From NCBI GenBank assembly GCA_018400055.1, contig JAGYNK010000111.1:1-15411 (forward strand): a stretch of DNA of 15,411 nt. The letters run 5' to 3'. The position numbers and the translations under genes were made by a program. Below, in pieces: positions 1-6,311 of the stretch. Under the pieces are notes generated by a model. That model saw nothing but the letters and a program-made list of their open reading frames with translations. It was not told the DNA's origin and did not search any database. This DNA is from Candidatus Moraniibacteriota bacterium (GTDB lineage Bacteria; Patescibacteriota; Minisyncoccia; Moranbacterales; UBA9337). Position 1 is the stretch's first letter; every line of letters starts with the position of its first letter.

Positions 1-150
1 TATAACGCCTATACCTCCGGCCCTGGCGGCAGCGGAGGCCAGCCCTGCCATCGACACACCAACTCCCATACCTCCCTGAATTATAGGGAGAGGCGCGGTT
101 AGATTGCCGATAGTTAACGGCGGGGGATTAAAATTGTTTTTTTCTGACAT
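1..150 (-). CDS. Nitronate monooxygenase-like protein (2-nitropropane dioxygenase family), N-terminal part only
   Basis: Read on the minus strand, 50 codons run from ATG (148-150) to the window edge without a stop, so the gene is cut off at its 3' end. Residues 19-50 include the sequence APLPIIQGGMGVGVS followed by LASAAARAGGIGVI. This is the typical first beta-strand and glycine-rich FMN-binding start of the nitronate monooxygenase / FabK-like TIM-barrel flavoproteins. Members oxidise nitronates or, as FabK, reduce enoyl-ACP; the visible part cannot separate these. The start is well set: GGGAGGA (157-163) lies six bases upstream, and a near-consensus promoter lies beyond it. The gene is transcribed away from yebC. 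Confidence 0.85.
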   Translation of the reverse strand, partial: MSEKNNFNPPPLTIGNLTAPLPIIQGGMGVGVSMAGLASAAARAGGIGVI

Positions 151-156
151 TTTTTG

Positions 157-163
157 TCCTCCC
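157..163 (-). promoter_or_regulatory. Canonical Shine-Dalgarno of the nitronate monooxygenase-like gene
   Basis: Minus-strand GGGAGGA lies 6 bases before the ATG at 148-150. It fixes that start codon. It is the only textbook ribosome binding site I find in the window; all other genes start without one. Confidence 0.75.
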
Positions 164-210
164 TATTTTTATTTAAAAGAACTCATGAATTTAATAACTA
201 TATCTTTTTA

Positions 211-240
211 ACTATAGTCAGTTGTGTTGCGCATTGTCAA
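211..240 (-). promoter_or_regulatory. Sigma-70-type promoter of the nitronate monooxygenase-like gene
   Basis: On the minus strand, a perfect -35 box TTGACA (235-240) is followed by an 18-base spacer and TATAGT (211-216), five of six matches to the -10 consensus. Transcription would start near 204, giving a leader of about 54 bases before the ATG. This is the best promoter in the window. Confidence 0.7.
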
Positions 241-256
241 GTGTCATTTTTTACTC

Positions 257-285
257 TTGAATTTAGCTTGGCAAAGTGATAGGAT
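257..285 (+). promoter_or_regulatory. Possible promoter for yebC and the rightward gene series
   Basis: TTGAAT (257-262), a 17-base spacer and TAGGAT (280-285) form a plausible but weak sigma-70 promoter, with four of six matches in each box. The placement fits: it is the only spacer between the divergent nitronate monooxygenase-like gene and yebC. A start near 292 would give a leader of about 120 bases that includes the tandem repeat at 379-414. Confidence 0.3.
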
Positions 286-378
286 TAAGTTGTAGGTTGT
301 GGGTCATATAACATATGGCTTGTATCGCGGAGCGGCAAGTCGCGTTTCAGGCTCTATGGGATTAATTTTTTACAATGC

Positions 379-414
379 GCGTTTCGCGTTATGCGTTTCG
401 TGTTATGCGATTAT
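379..414 (+). repeat. Tandem 14-bp repeat abutting the yebC start
   Basis: The unit GCGTTTCGCGTTAT (379-392) is followed by GCGTTTCGTGTTAT (393-406), one mismatch, and then a partial copy GCGATTAT (407-414) that runs into the ATG of yebC (413-415). The GC-rich units stand out from the AT-rich surroundings and occupy the place where a ribosome binding site would be expected. Confidence 0.7.
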
Positions 415-970
415 GTCAGGACATTCAAAGTGGAGTACTATAAAACATAAGAAAGCTTTAACAGATGCTAAGAGAGCTAGTGCTTTTACCAAATTGGGAA
501 AGGCTATTATTGTTGCCGCACGGGAAGGCGGAGGGAATCCGTATACTAATTTTAAGTTAAAGCTGGCAATGGATCAGGCGCGCGCCGCCAATATGCCTAA
601 GGAAAATATTGAGCGGGCGATTAAAAAAGGAACCGGAGAATTAAAAGACCAAGGAGAGATTGAAGAAATAATTTACGAGGCTTTTCTGCCTCTTCGGCAG
701 GTAGGTGATTCGGGCGGAATAATGATAATAATAAAAACCTTAACGGACAATAGAAATCGGACAGTAGGTGGAATTAAAACGGTCTTGGGAAAGTTCGGAG
801 GAAAATTGGGCGGAAAAGGAAGTGTAATTTGGAATTTTGAAGTTTCCGGATCAGAATACAAGCCGAAGAGCATAGTGGAAGCAGACGAAGAAACAAAAGT
901 GCAGTATCAAAGACTTTTGGAAGAACTAGAGAGATGTGAAGATGTGCAAGAGATATATGACAATTTATAA
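413..970 (+). CDS. yebC: YebC/PmpR/TACO1 family protein, short form lacking the inserted third domain
   Basis: The 185-residue product starts MSGHSKWSTIKHKKA, the family signature, and carries TDNRNRTV (111-118) and GGKLGGKGSVIWNFE (129-143). It ends EDVQEIYDNL, matching the family's C-terminal DDVQxVYxN. The family was long called transcriptional regulators (PmpR) and has more recently been tied to translation of proline-rich stretches. Usual length is about 240-250; here the chain passes directly from the GSVxWxFE strand to YKPKSIVEADEET, so roughly 60-65 residues of the inserted alpha/beta domain are absent. A further oddity is a seven-residue insertion (LPLRQVG, 92-98) where the family has YEGYGPGG. 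The start is the ATG at 413; an upstream in-frame GTG at 299 would add 38 residues unlike the family. No Shine-Dalgarno is seen. Confidence 0.93.
   Translation: MSGHSKWSTIKHKKALTDAKRASAFTKLGKAIIVAAREGGGNPYTNFKLKLAMDQARAANMPKENIERAIKKGTGELKDQGEIEEIIYEAFLPLRQVGDSGGIMIIIKTLTDNRNRTVGGIKTVLGKFGGKLGGKGSVIWNFEVSGSEYKPKSIVEADEETKVQYQRLLEELERCEDVQEIYDNL
686..706 (+). repeat. Palindromic repeat fragment inserted in frame in yebC
   Basis: CTGCC-TCTTC-GGCAG (686-700) is a perfect 5-bp stem-loop followed by GTAGGT. The 21 bases add exactly seven codons (LPLRQVG) at the point where YebC proteins normally read YEGYGPGG. The segment CTTCG-GCAGGTAGG matches CTTCGCTAGCAGGTAGG in the repeat at 1004-1027 except for a 3-base gap, so both look like copies of one short mobile or dispersed repeat. 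Confidence 0.5.
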
Positions 971-1003
971 ATCTACAAATTTTAATTTCCAATAATTAAT
1001 TTT

Positions 1004-1027
1004 CCCGCTTCGCTAGCAGGTAGGCAG
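1004..1027 (+). repeat. GC-rich repeat in the yebC-ruvC spacer
   Basis: A GC-rich island (CCCGCTTCG, CTAG, CAGGTAGGCAG) sits in an otherwise extremely AT-rich spacer. It shares 14 bases, with a 3-base gap, with the segment inserted in yebC at 686-706. The rest of the 971-1156 spacer holds only low-complexity A/T sequence, including an imperfect AT hairpin with arms AAGAATT (1059-1065) and AATTCTT (1101-1107). I see no small gene in it. Confidence 0.45.
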
Positions 1028-1156
1028 TTTTTAATTAAGCTTTAATGATTAAATTTTTAAGAATTAGAAATTTAATTAAAATGGTAAATTAAAAATTAAA
1101 AATTCTTCGAGTAAATCTTTTTAATTTTTAAAACATTGAAAAATATATCAGCCAAA

Positions 1157-1663
1157 ATGGACAATGAAAATTTAAGAATATTGGGGGTTGATCCCGGGAC
1201 GGCGACGACCGGCTGGGCGGTTGTAGAGGAAAGGGCGGGAAAGATTTTCCCATTGGCTTACGGGTGCGTCAGTACCTCGGCCAAGGAAACCACGGCGCGA
1301 AGATTGAAAGAAGTAGCGGGCGATATGGAAAAAATAATTCGGAAATACAGACCGGAGGAAGCGGCTGTGGAAGACATATTCTTTTTTAAAAATGTAAAAA
1401 CAGCGGTGAAAGTGAGTCAAGCGCGCGGGGCTATGTTGTTGACTTTGGAAAGATTAGGAGTTAGCTTATTTGAATATACTCCGCTTCAGGTTAAACAAGC
1501 TTTGACTGGATATGGAAGAGCGGAAAAAAAACAAATACAGTTAATGGTAAAGAATATTTTAAAGTTAAAGAATATTCCTAGGCCAGATGATGTTGCTGAT
1601 GCCATAGCTATAGCCATTTGCCATATAAATAGTCGGAAAATAAATAATTTAAAAAATAAATAA
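1157..1663 (+). CDS. ruvC: Crossover junction endodeoxyribonuclease RuvC
   Basis: RuvC cuts Holliday junctions symmetrically at the end of homologous recombination, working as a dimer with the RuvAB motor. The 168-residue product has the RNase H-like fold motifs and all four expected acidic metal ligands: Asp12 (LRILGVDPGT), Glu72 (AAVED), and Asp145 and Asp148 (PDDVADAIAIA). The basic QVKQALTGYGRAEK stretch (111-124) is also typical. Length is normal for the family. I chose the ATG at 1157, which puts the first strand at the usual distance; a TTG at 1136 would add seven residues (MKNISAK) and cannot be excluded. yebC-ruvC adjacency is common in bacteria. Here ruvA and ruvB do not follow; the next gene is a membrane protein 15 bases on. 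Confidence 0.95.
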   Translation: MDNENLRILGVDPGTATTGWAVVEERAGKIFPLAYGCVSTSAKETTARRLKEVAGDMEKIIRKYRPEEAAVEDIFFFKNVKTAVKVSQARGAMLLTLERLGVSLFEYTPLQVKQALTGYGRAEKKQIQLMVKNILKLKNIPRPDDVADAIAIAICHINSRKINNLKNK

Positions 1664-1678
1664 CTTAAGACAATTGTT

Positions 1679-2341
1679 ATGAACACTATCAATCCCCTAA
1701 TTAATTATTTTGTTTTACAGGGAGTTCCGCTGGAAACAATCATTTTAATTTTAACGCTTCCGATTATCGCTACGGTCATTGCTTTTTTTAGGCAAGTTTT
1801 CGGAGTGAAGGCTTTTGGAATTTATACTCCCTTAATTATAACCTTGGCCTTTTTGGCGATGGGCGTGAACGGAGTAAAGTATGGAGTGGTTATTTTTATA
1901 AGTGTTATTTTTGTTGGTATGGTTATGCGCTATATTTTAAAAAAATTTCGTTTACTTTATCTTCCCCGCGTGGCCATAACACTAAGTGTGGTAGCTTTTT
2001 TTATTTTAGCCATATTGATTTTAGGAGGCTCTCTTCACAGAACAGGACTGGCCTCGGTTTCCATTTTTCCTTTGCTTATAATGATAGCCATTGTGGAGAA
2101 ATTTGTAGCGGCCCAAATAGACAAGGGTAACAGAACGGCTTTTTTGCTGGCGGTGGAAACTTTAGTTATTTCTCTGGTGGGTTATTATATTGCCAGTTGG
2201 GATATATTGGTAAGTATTATAGTGGCTTATCCGTGGTTGGTTGTTTTTATTCTTCCTATAAATTTTGTTTTGGGAAAATGGACGGGCTTAAGGTTTTCGG
2301 AATATTTCAGATTCAGAGAAATTTTAAAAAAGAGCGACTGA
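1679..2341 (+). CDS. Stand-alone seven-helix membrane protein of the 7TM_transglut type
   Basis: The 220-residue product is almost wholly hydrophobic, with about seven membrane segments (roughly 19-38, 47-62, 66-87, 97-117, 126-145, 156-173, 178-198). The segment RQVFGVKAFGIYTPLI (38-53) is the hallmark of the 7TM domain usually fused behind an inactive transglutaminase-like domain in proteins of about 500 residues. That extracytoplasmic part is missing here. In proteobacteria this family is found beside the alpha-L-glutamate ligase-like ATP-grasp proteins and DTGA-type proteases, exactly what follows 42 bases downstream, which supports the assignment. It probably anchors the ligase system at the membrane or senses or moves its product; that role is inference. 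Start ATG, no Shine-Dalgarno; stop is TGA. Confidence 0.8.
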   Translation: MNTINPLINYFVLQGVPLETIILILTLPIIATVIAFFRQVFGVKAFGIYTPLIITLAFLAMGVNGVKYGVVIFISVIFVGMVMRYILKKFRLLYLPRVAITLSVVAFFILAILILGGSLHRTGLASVSIFPLLIMIAIVEKFVAAQIDKGNRTAFLLAVETLVISLVGYYIASWDILVSIIVAYPWLVVFILPINFVLGKWTGLRFSEYFRFREILKKSD

Positions 2342-2383
2342 TAATTTGAAATATTTATAAAAACTTGAAACTATAAATTTTTT

Positions 2384-3793
2384 ATGAAAAGCACTCTGGT
2401 TAAATTTATAAAGAACAGAAAAAAAATACTGGGAATGAATGCTAGGAATTTTACTTATGTCAGACCGAATAATTTAAAAAAGGCTATTTGGGTTGCGGAT
2501 AACAAAATAATCAGTAAAAGAATTCTTAGAAAAAATGGCATACCGGTTCCCAAACTGATAGCCAAAATTTCTTCTCATGAAGAATTGGAAAATTTTGATT
2601 GGGAAATGTTACCGTCAGGGTTTGCGCTCAAACCCAATAGTGGTTTAGGCGGAGAAGGAATATTGGTGATTTATGGAAGAAAAAAAAACAGATCGGACGC
2701 CTGGGTTAAAGCGGACAGGTCGGTTGTTACGGTAGAGGACCTAAAGAATCACATAAGAAACATACTGGATGGAAATTTTTCCAGTGCCGGTGCTCCGGAT
2801 ATGGCTTTTTTTGAGGAAAGAATGCAATTACTTAAATTATTTAAGCCATATGTTTATAAAGGAATTCCCGATATCAGGATAATTGTTTATAATAAAGTTC
2901 CGGTAATGGCGATGTTACGTCTTCCGACCAGAGCTTCCGGCGGAAAAGCTAATCTTCAACAGGGAGCGGTGGGTGTCGGAATTGATTTGGCTACGGGGAT
3001 TACCACTTCGGCGGTTCAGGGGAAATCTAAAATTATTGAATATGCTCCAGACACAAGAATGCTTCTTTCCGGAATTGTAATTCCTTTTTGGAAAGAAATG
3101 CTAGAATTGGCGGTTAAAGCGCAAGAGATATCGGGCTTGGGTTTTTTGGGGGCTGATATTGCCATAGATAAGGAGCGCGGACCGGTTTTTTTGGAAATTA
3201 ACGCTCGCGCCGGACTCTCAATTCAAATTGCTAATTTAGAAGGACTTAAGGAGCGCTTGGAGAGGGTGAGTGGATTAAAAATTAAAAGCATTCAAAGAGG
3301 TGTAAGGGTGGGAATGAATCTTTTTGGAGGAGGAGTAGAGGAAGAGGTGGAAGAAATTTCTGGAAAAAGAGTTATCGGATCCGTGGAGAAAATTAAATTG
3401 ATTGGCAGAAAGGGTAAGGAAGTTGAAGCGGAGGCTAAAATTGATACCGGTGCCGGATGGTCTTCTATGGATGATGAAATAGCTAAGAGTTTAGGTTTTG
3501 AAAAAACAGTGGAAGAATATGAGAAATTAAATGTTGATTATTATGAAATAAAGAATTTAAGCAAAAAGGAACGCTGGAATATGGTAAAAAACGTTCCTTA
3601 TATTGACTCTACCGTGATCATTCATTCTTCTCACGGAACAACTTACCGGCCTATGGTAAAAGTGAGTTTTATTATGGACAAAAGAAAAGTGCTGACTAAA
3701 ATTACCATTATTGACAGAACGGAATTAAAATATCCGGTGATAATCGGTAAGAGAAATTTGGGAGGTTTTTTGATAGATGTTAATAAGGTATAA
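2384..3793 (+). CDS. RimK-like ATP-grasp ligase fused to a retropepsin-like (DTGA) protease domain
   Basis: Residues 15-300 match the alpha-L-glutamate ligase-like branch of the RimK ATP-grasp family: LGMNARNFTYV near the N-terminus, NGIPVPK (51-57), the glycine-rich ATP loop KPNSGLGGEGILVI (83-96), DIRIIVYN (163-170) and the Mg/ATP-binding end GADIAIDKERGPVFLEINAR (256-275; Glu271, Asn273). Such enzymes join an amino acid to a carboxylate using ATP. Residues 333-467 form a second domain with AKIDTGAGWSSMD (Asp354 as the likely catalytic Asp) and IIDRTELKYPVIIGKRNLGGFLIDV (442-466). This is the pattern of the 'ATP-dependent zinc protease' family, better described as retropepsin-like. The two are normally separate neighbouring genes. 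Ligase and peptidase in one chain suggest making and trimming of the same bond type. Substrate unknown. Confidence 0.88.
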   Translation: MKSTLVKFIKNRKKILGMNARNFTYVRPNNLKKAIWVADNKIISKRILRKNGIPVPKLIAKISSHEELENFDWEMLPSGFALKPNSGLGGEGILVIYGRKKNRSDAWVKADRSVVTVEDLKNHIRNILDGNFSSAGAPDMAFFEERMQLLKLFKPYVYKGIPDIRIIVYNKVPVMAMLRLPTRASGGKANLQQGAVGVGIDLATGITTSAVQGKSKIIEYAPDTRMLLSGIVIPFWKEMLELAVKAQEISGLGFLGADIAIDKERGPVFLEINARAGLSIQIANLEGLKERLERVSGLKIKSIQRGVRVGMNLFGGGVEEEVEEISGKRVIGSVEKIKLIGRKGKEVEAEAKIDTGAGWSSMDDEIAKSLGFEKTVEEYEKLNVDYYEIKNLSKKERWNMVKNVPYIDSTVIIHSSHGTTYRPMVKVSFIMDKRKVLTKITIIDRTELKYPVIIGKRNLGGFLIDVNKV

Positions 3794-3805
3794 AATGAAA
3801 TATTT

Positions 3806-4762
3806 ATGAAAAAAGTTTTAATCCTTTTTGGAAAAAGCAATTGGAAAAAAAGTCAGCCGTTTAAAAATAAAGATTATCAATATTCCTATGAGTATTTTTA
3901 TTCACTCTGCAAGAAAAATGAAATTCAGATGTATAGAGCTTCTTATCAGTGGTATGATTATGATGAAAATATTTTTAAATACGCTTGGATTTTTGAAGGA
4001 AAAGGCGGGAAATGGAAAAAGGTTTACAACATAAGTCCTGATATTATTTATGATAAAACTAAAGCTAGAGCGGAAGTTTATTATAAAAAAGAACTAATAT
4101 CAGAAAAATATAATTTCATTAATAACTTAAATTTTACAAGAATTATTGACGATAAGTTTATCACTAGTTTATTTTTTGAGAAATGGAGCAAAAGAAGCTG
4201 GATAGCGGAAAGCAACAGTGATTTAAAGAATATTCTTCCAAAAATAACCACCAATAAGGTTGTAATAAAACCAGTAAGTGAGAGTGGAGGAAAAGATATC
4301 TGGATTACTGACAAAAAGAATGTTTTAGAAAAAATTAAAGTAAGCCAATCTTGCATCGTTCAGGATTTTATAGACTCATCTGATGGAATTCCCGGTGTTA
4401 GTAGGGGTATGCATGATTTAAGATTGGTTTTTATAAATAATGAAATTATTTATGCCTATATAAGAGAGCCTCAAAAGGGAAGTTTTTTGGCTAATCTTGC
4501 GCAAGGAGGTTCGCTAAAAATAGTTCCTTTAAAAAAGTTACCAAAAGTTCTAAAGCCTATAATAAAACATGCCAGTGACATTTTTCAAACGTTTAGACCC
4601 AAAATTTATTCTATTGATTTTATGTTTGATAAAAATGGTAAACCTTGGGTTGTGGAATTGAATTCTATGCCGGGATTATATTTTACTCCCAGTGAAAAAC
4701 CTTATATGATTAATATGTACGAAAAACTATTAGATGTGTTTAAGCGAAAATTATATTTATGA
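3806..4762 (+). CDS. ATP-grasp ligase, RimK/YheCD-like (second ligase of the operon)
   Basis: The 318-residue protein has a short pre-ATP domain (MKKVLILFGKSNWK; PDIIYDKT at 78-85). The ATP-grasp core follows: KVVIKPVSESGGKDIWI (151-167), HDLRLVFINNEIIYAYIRE (203-221) and SIDFMFDKNGKPWVVELNS (269-287), with Glu284 and Asn286 as the expected Mg ligands. These show a potentially active carboxylate-amine ligase. FLANLAQGGS (227-236) matches the loop found in RimK-like and spore-coat-type (YheC/D) ATP-grasps. It begins 12 bases after the ligase-protease gene, and its stop overlaps the next start in ATGA, so translation is probably coupled. Base composition is far more AT-rich than the preceding gene. 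No Shine-Dalgarno; the leader TGAAATATTTATGAAAA resembles the one before the first ligase. Substrate not predictable. Confidence 0.82.
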   Translation: MKKVLILFGKSNWKKSQPFKNKDYQYSYEYFYSLCKKNEIQMYRASYQWYDYDENIFKYAWIFEGKGGKWKKVYNISPDIIYDKTKARAEVYYKKELISEKYNFINNLNFTRIIDDKFITSLFFEKWSKRSWIAESNSDLKNILPKITTNKVVIKPVSESGGKDIWITDKKNVLEKIKVSQSCIVQDFIDSSDGIPGVSRGMHDLRLVFINNEIIYAYIREPQKGSFLANLAQGGSLKIVPLKKLPKVLKPIIKHASDIFQTFRPKIYSIDFMFDKNGKPWVVELNSMPGLYFTPSEKPYMINMYEKLLDVFKRKLYL

Positions 4763-5679
4763 AAAAAATATTATTATTTGGAATAAATAAAAAGATACAT
4801 ACAATAGACAGGATAGTAAAAGAATTAAAGTGCGATAAGCTTAAATACGATTTTATTAAATGGGGAGATTTGATTTTTAAGCCAAGGGGATTGAAGTTAA
4901 AAAACAAAAAAATAAATTTAGATGAATATAGCGCTGCATTTTTTGATGTTCCGAGTTATGCGATTGTTAAAAAAGGAGTAAAATCGGAAGAGAAAAAGAT
5001 TCTTATTAGGTTAACGAGCGAGCTTTATTCTACTGCTAATTTTTTAAAAGACGCGGGTATTTTTTTTATTAACGAAAAAGTTATTCTTAGATATCCTTTT
5101 TATGATAAATTTTTCCAATCGCAGATTTTTTTTCAAAATAAAATTCCCGCAATTTCCACTATTCATTTGGGCGACAATAAAGTTGAAAAAGTTGAAAAAG
5201 TGTTGGGAGGCGATGGTTTTAAATATCCCATCGTAATAAAGAAAAGTCGTGGGGGTATGGGAGCGGGGGTTTTTAAGATTGACAACATTTCAGAACTTAA
5301 AAATTTTTTAAAAGATAAAAGAAATTGGAATTTAATTTATCAACCATTTGTAAAAAATAATTGTGATTACAGGGTCTTGGTGTGTGGTGGAAAATCTTTG
5401 GGAATTATGAAAAGAACGGCCACTAAAAATACATGGAAAAACAATTTTGCTTTAGGAGGATTAGTAGAAAAATATTCGGATGCTAAAATGGAAAAATTTG
5501 CCGAAGATGTTTGCAGAAAAATCGGTTTTGATTTAGCGGGAGTGGACATAATAAAAGATGGTAGAAGATATTTTGTTATTGAGGTTAATGCCTTCCCTTG
5601 CTTTGAGGGATTTGAAAGTGTTTATCCAGAGATTAATGTGGCAAGAGAAATAGTTAAACTTATAAGTAAAAATTCTTAA
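4759..5679 (+). CDS. ATP-grasp ligase, RimK-like (third ligase of the operon)
   Basis: The 306-residue product has a pre-ATP domain (1-110) and an ATP-grasp core: YPIVIKKSRGGMGAGVFKI (156-174), DYRVLVCGGKSLGIMKRTA (203-221), WKNNFALGG (226-234) and LAGVDIIKDGRRYFVIEVN (259-277), with Glu275 and Asn277 as Mg ligands. The core is closer to RimK/lysine-biosynthesis LysX-type ligases than to the gene before it, so the two are not a recent duplication. Its ATG overlaps the stop of the previous gene by four bases, and the next gene begins five bases after its stop. Together with the ligase-protease fusion it is the third potentially active amide-bond-forming enzyme in a row, which suggests stepwise addition of several residues. 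AT-rich like its neighbours. Confidence 0.85.
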   Translation: MKKILLFGINKKIHTIDRIVKELKCDKLKYDFIKWGDLIFKPRGLKLKNKKINLDEYSAAFFDVPSYAIVKKGVKSEEKKILIRLTSELYSTANFLKDAGIFFINEKVILRYPFYDKFFQSQIFFQNKIPAISTIHLGDNKVEKVEKVLGGDGFKYPIVIKKSRGGMGAGVFKIDNISELKNFLKDKRNWNLIYQPFVKNNCDYRVLVCGGKSLGIMKRTATKNTWKNNFALGGLVEKYSDAKMEKFAEDVCRKIGFDLAGVDIIKDGRRYFVIEVNAFPCFEGFESVYPEINVAREIVKLISKNS

Positions 5680-5684
5680 TAGTA

Positions 5685-6311
5685 GTGAGAAAAATTATCA
5701 TTAACGCAGACGATTACGGGTTAAGCGAAAAATTTAATAAAGGCATTTTAGAGCTCGCTAAAAAAAATATCATTTCTAGTATAACAGTGATGATAGATAA
5801 AAAACACATTAAGTCATCGGATCTATTAAACTTTAGGGGCATTTCTATTGGACTTCATTTAGAACTTAAAGAGAGAACTTCTTTAAGGGAAATTGAAGAC
5901 CAAGTAAAAAAATTTAAAAATAAATTTGGAAAATTTCCTTCTCATTTTGACGGACATCAGCACTGCCATTTGACCGGAGGTAATTTATTCAAGGTTATTG
6001 AAATAGCTCAAAAATATAATTTGCCGGTGAGATCCAGATTTACAGAAGACAGGGAAATTTTAAAAAAACATAAAATAAAAACTCCTGATAGATTTATCAG
6101 CTGGCATCCAAAAAGAAAAGAGAAATTATTTAAAGAAATAAAAGAAGCAGAGGAAAATATTGTTGAATTAGTTTGCCATCCGGGTTATTATGATGAAAAT
6201 TGCAAATATATCTATAATGAACAGCGGGAAAAAGAATTAAAGATTTTAAAAAGTAGAGAATTTAGCGAAATGATCAAAAGATTTAAGTTGGTTAATTATT
6301 ATGAACTTTGA
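5685..6311 (+). CDS. YdjC/ChbG-type carbohydrate deacetylase
   Basis: The 208-residue product begins MRKIIINADDYGLS (Asp9 and Asp10 in the NADDxG motif), then has SIGLHLELKE (54-63, His58), the metal-binding SHFDGHQHCH (86-95) and ELVCHPGYYD (161-170). These are the signature motifs of the YdjC/ChbG family, metal-dependent enzymes that remove acetyl groups from N-acetylated sugars such as diacetylchitobiose. At 208 residues it is at the short end for the family, but all metal-site motifs are kept. The start is GTG at 5685, which gives the family N-terminus exactly; no ATG is available. It sits 5 bases after the third ligase and overlaps the next gene by 11 bases. In this context it may free an amino group on a sugar that the ligases could use; this is inference. 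Confidence 0.88.
   Translation: MRKIIINADDYGLSEKFNKGILELAKKNIISSITVMIDKKHIKSSDLLNFRGISIGLHLELKERTSLREIEDQVKKFKNKFGKFPSHFDGHQHCHLTGGNLFKVIEIAQKYNLPVRSRFTEDREILKKHKIKTPDRFISWHPKRKEKLFKEIKEAEENIVELVCHPGYYDENCKYIYNEQREKELKILKSREFSEMIKRFKLVNYYEL

Noticed and set aside
299..412. GTG at 299 as the start of yebC
   Set aside because: The 38 added residues do not resemble YebC, while MSGHSKW from 413 is the exact family N-terminus. The upstream part is repeat sequence read in frame.
1136..1156. TTG at 1136 as the ruvC start
   Set aside because: It adds seven residues without a ribosome binding site; the ATG at 1157 gives a normal RuvC N-terminus. Not fully excluded.
2346..2377. Internal promoter before the ligase-protease gene (TTGAAA and TATAAA)
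   Set aside because: The spacing is 20 bases, outside the usual range, and such boxes are expected by chance in A/T-rich spacers.
4081..4356. Minus-strand open frame of 91 codons
   Set aside because: It is antisense to the second ATP-grasp, whose motifs and gene overlaps show that the plus strand is coding.
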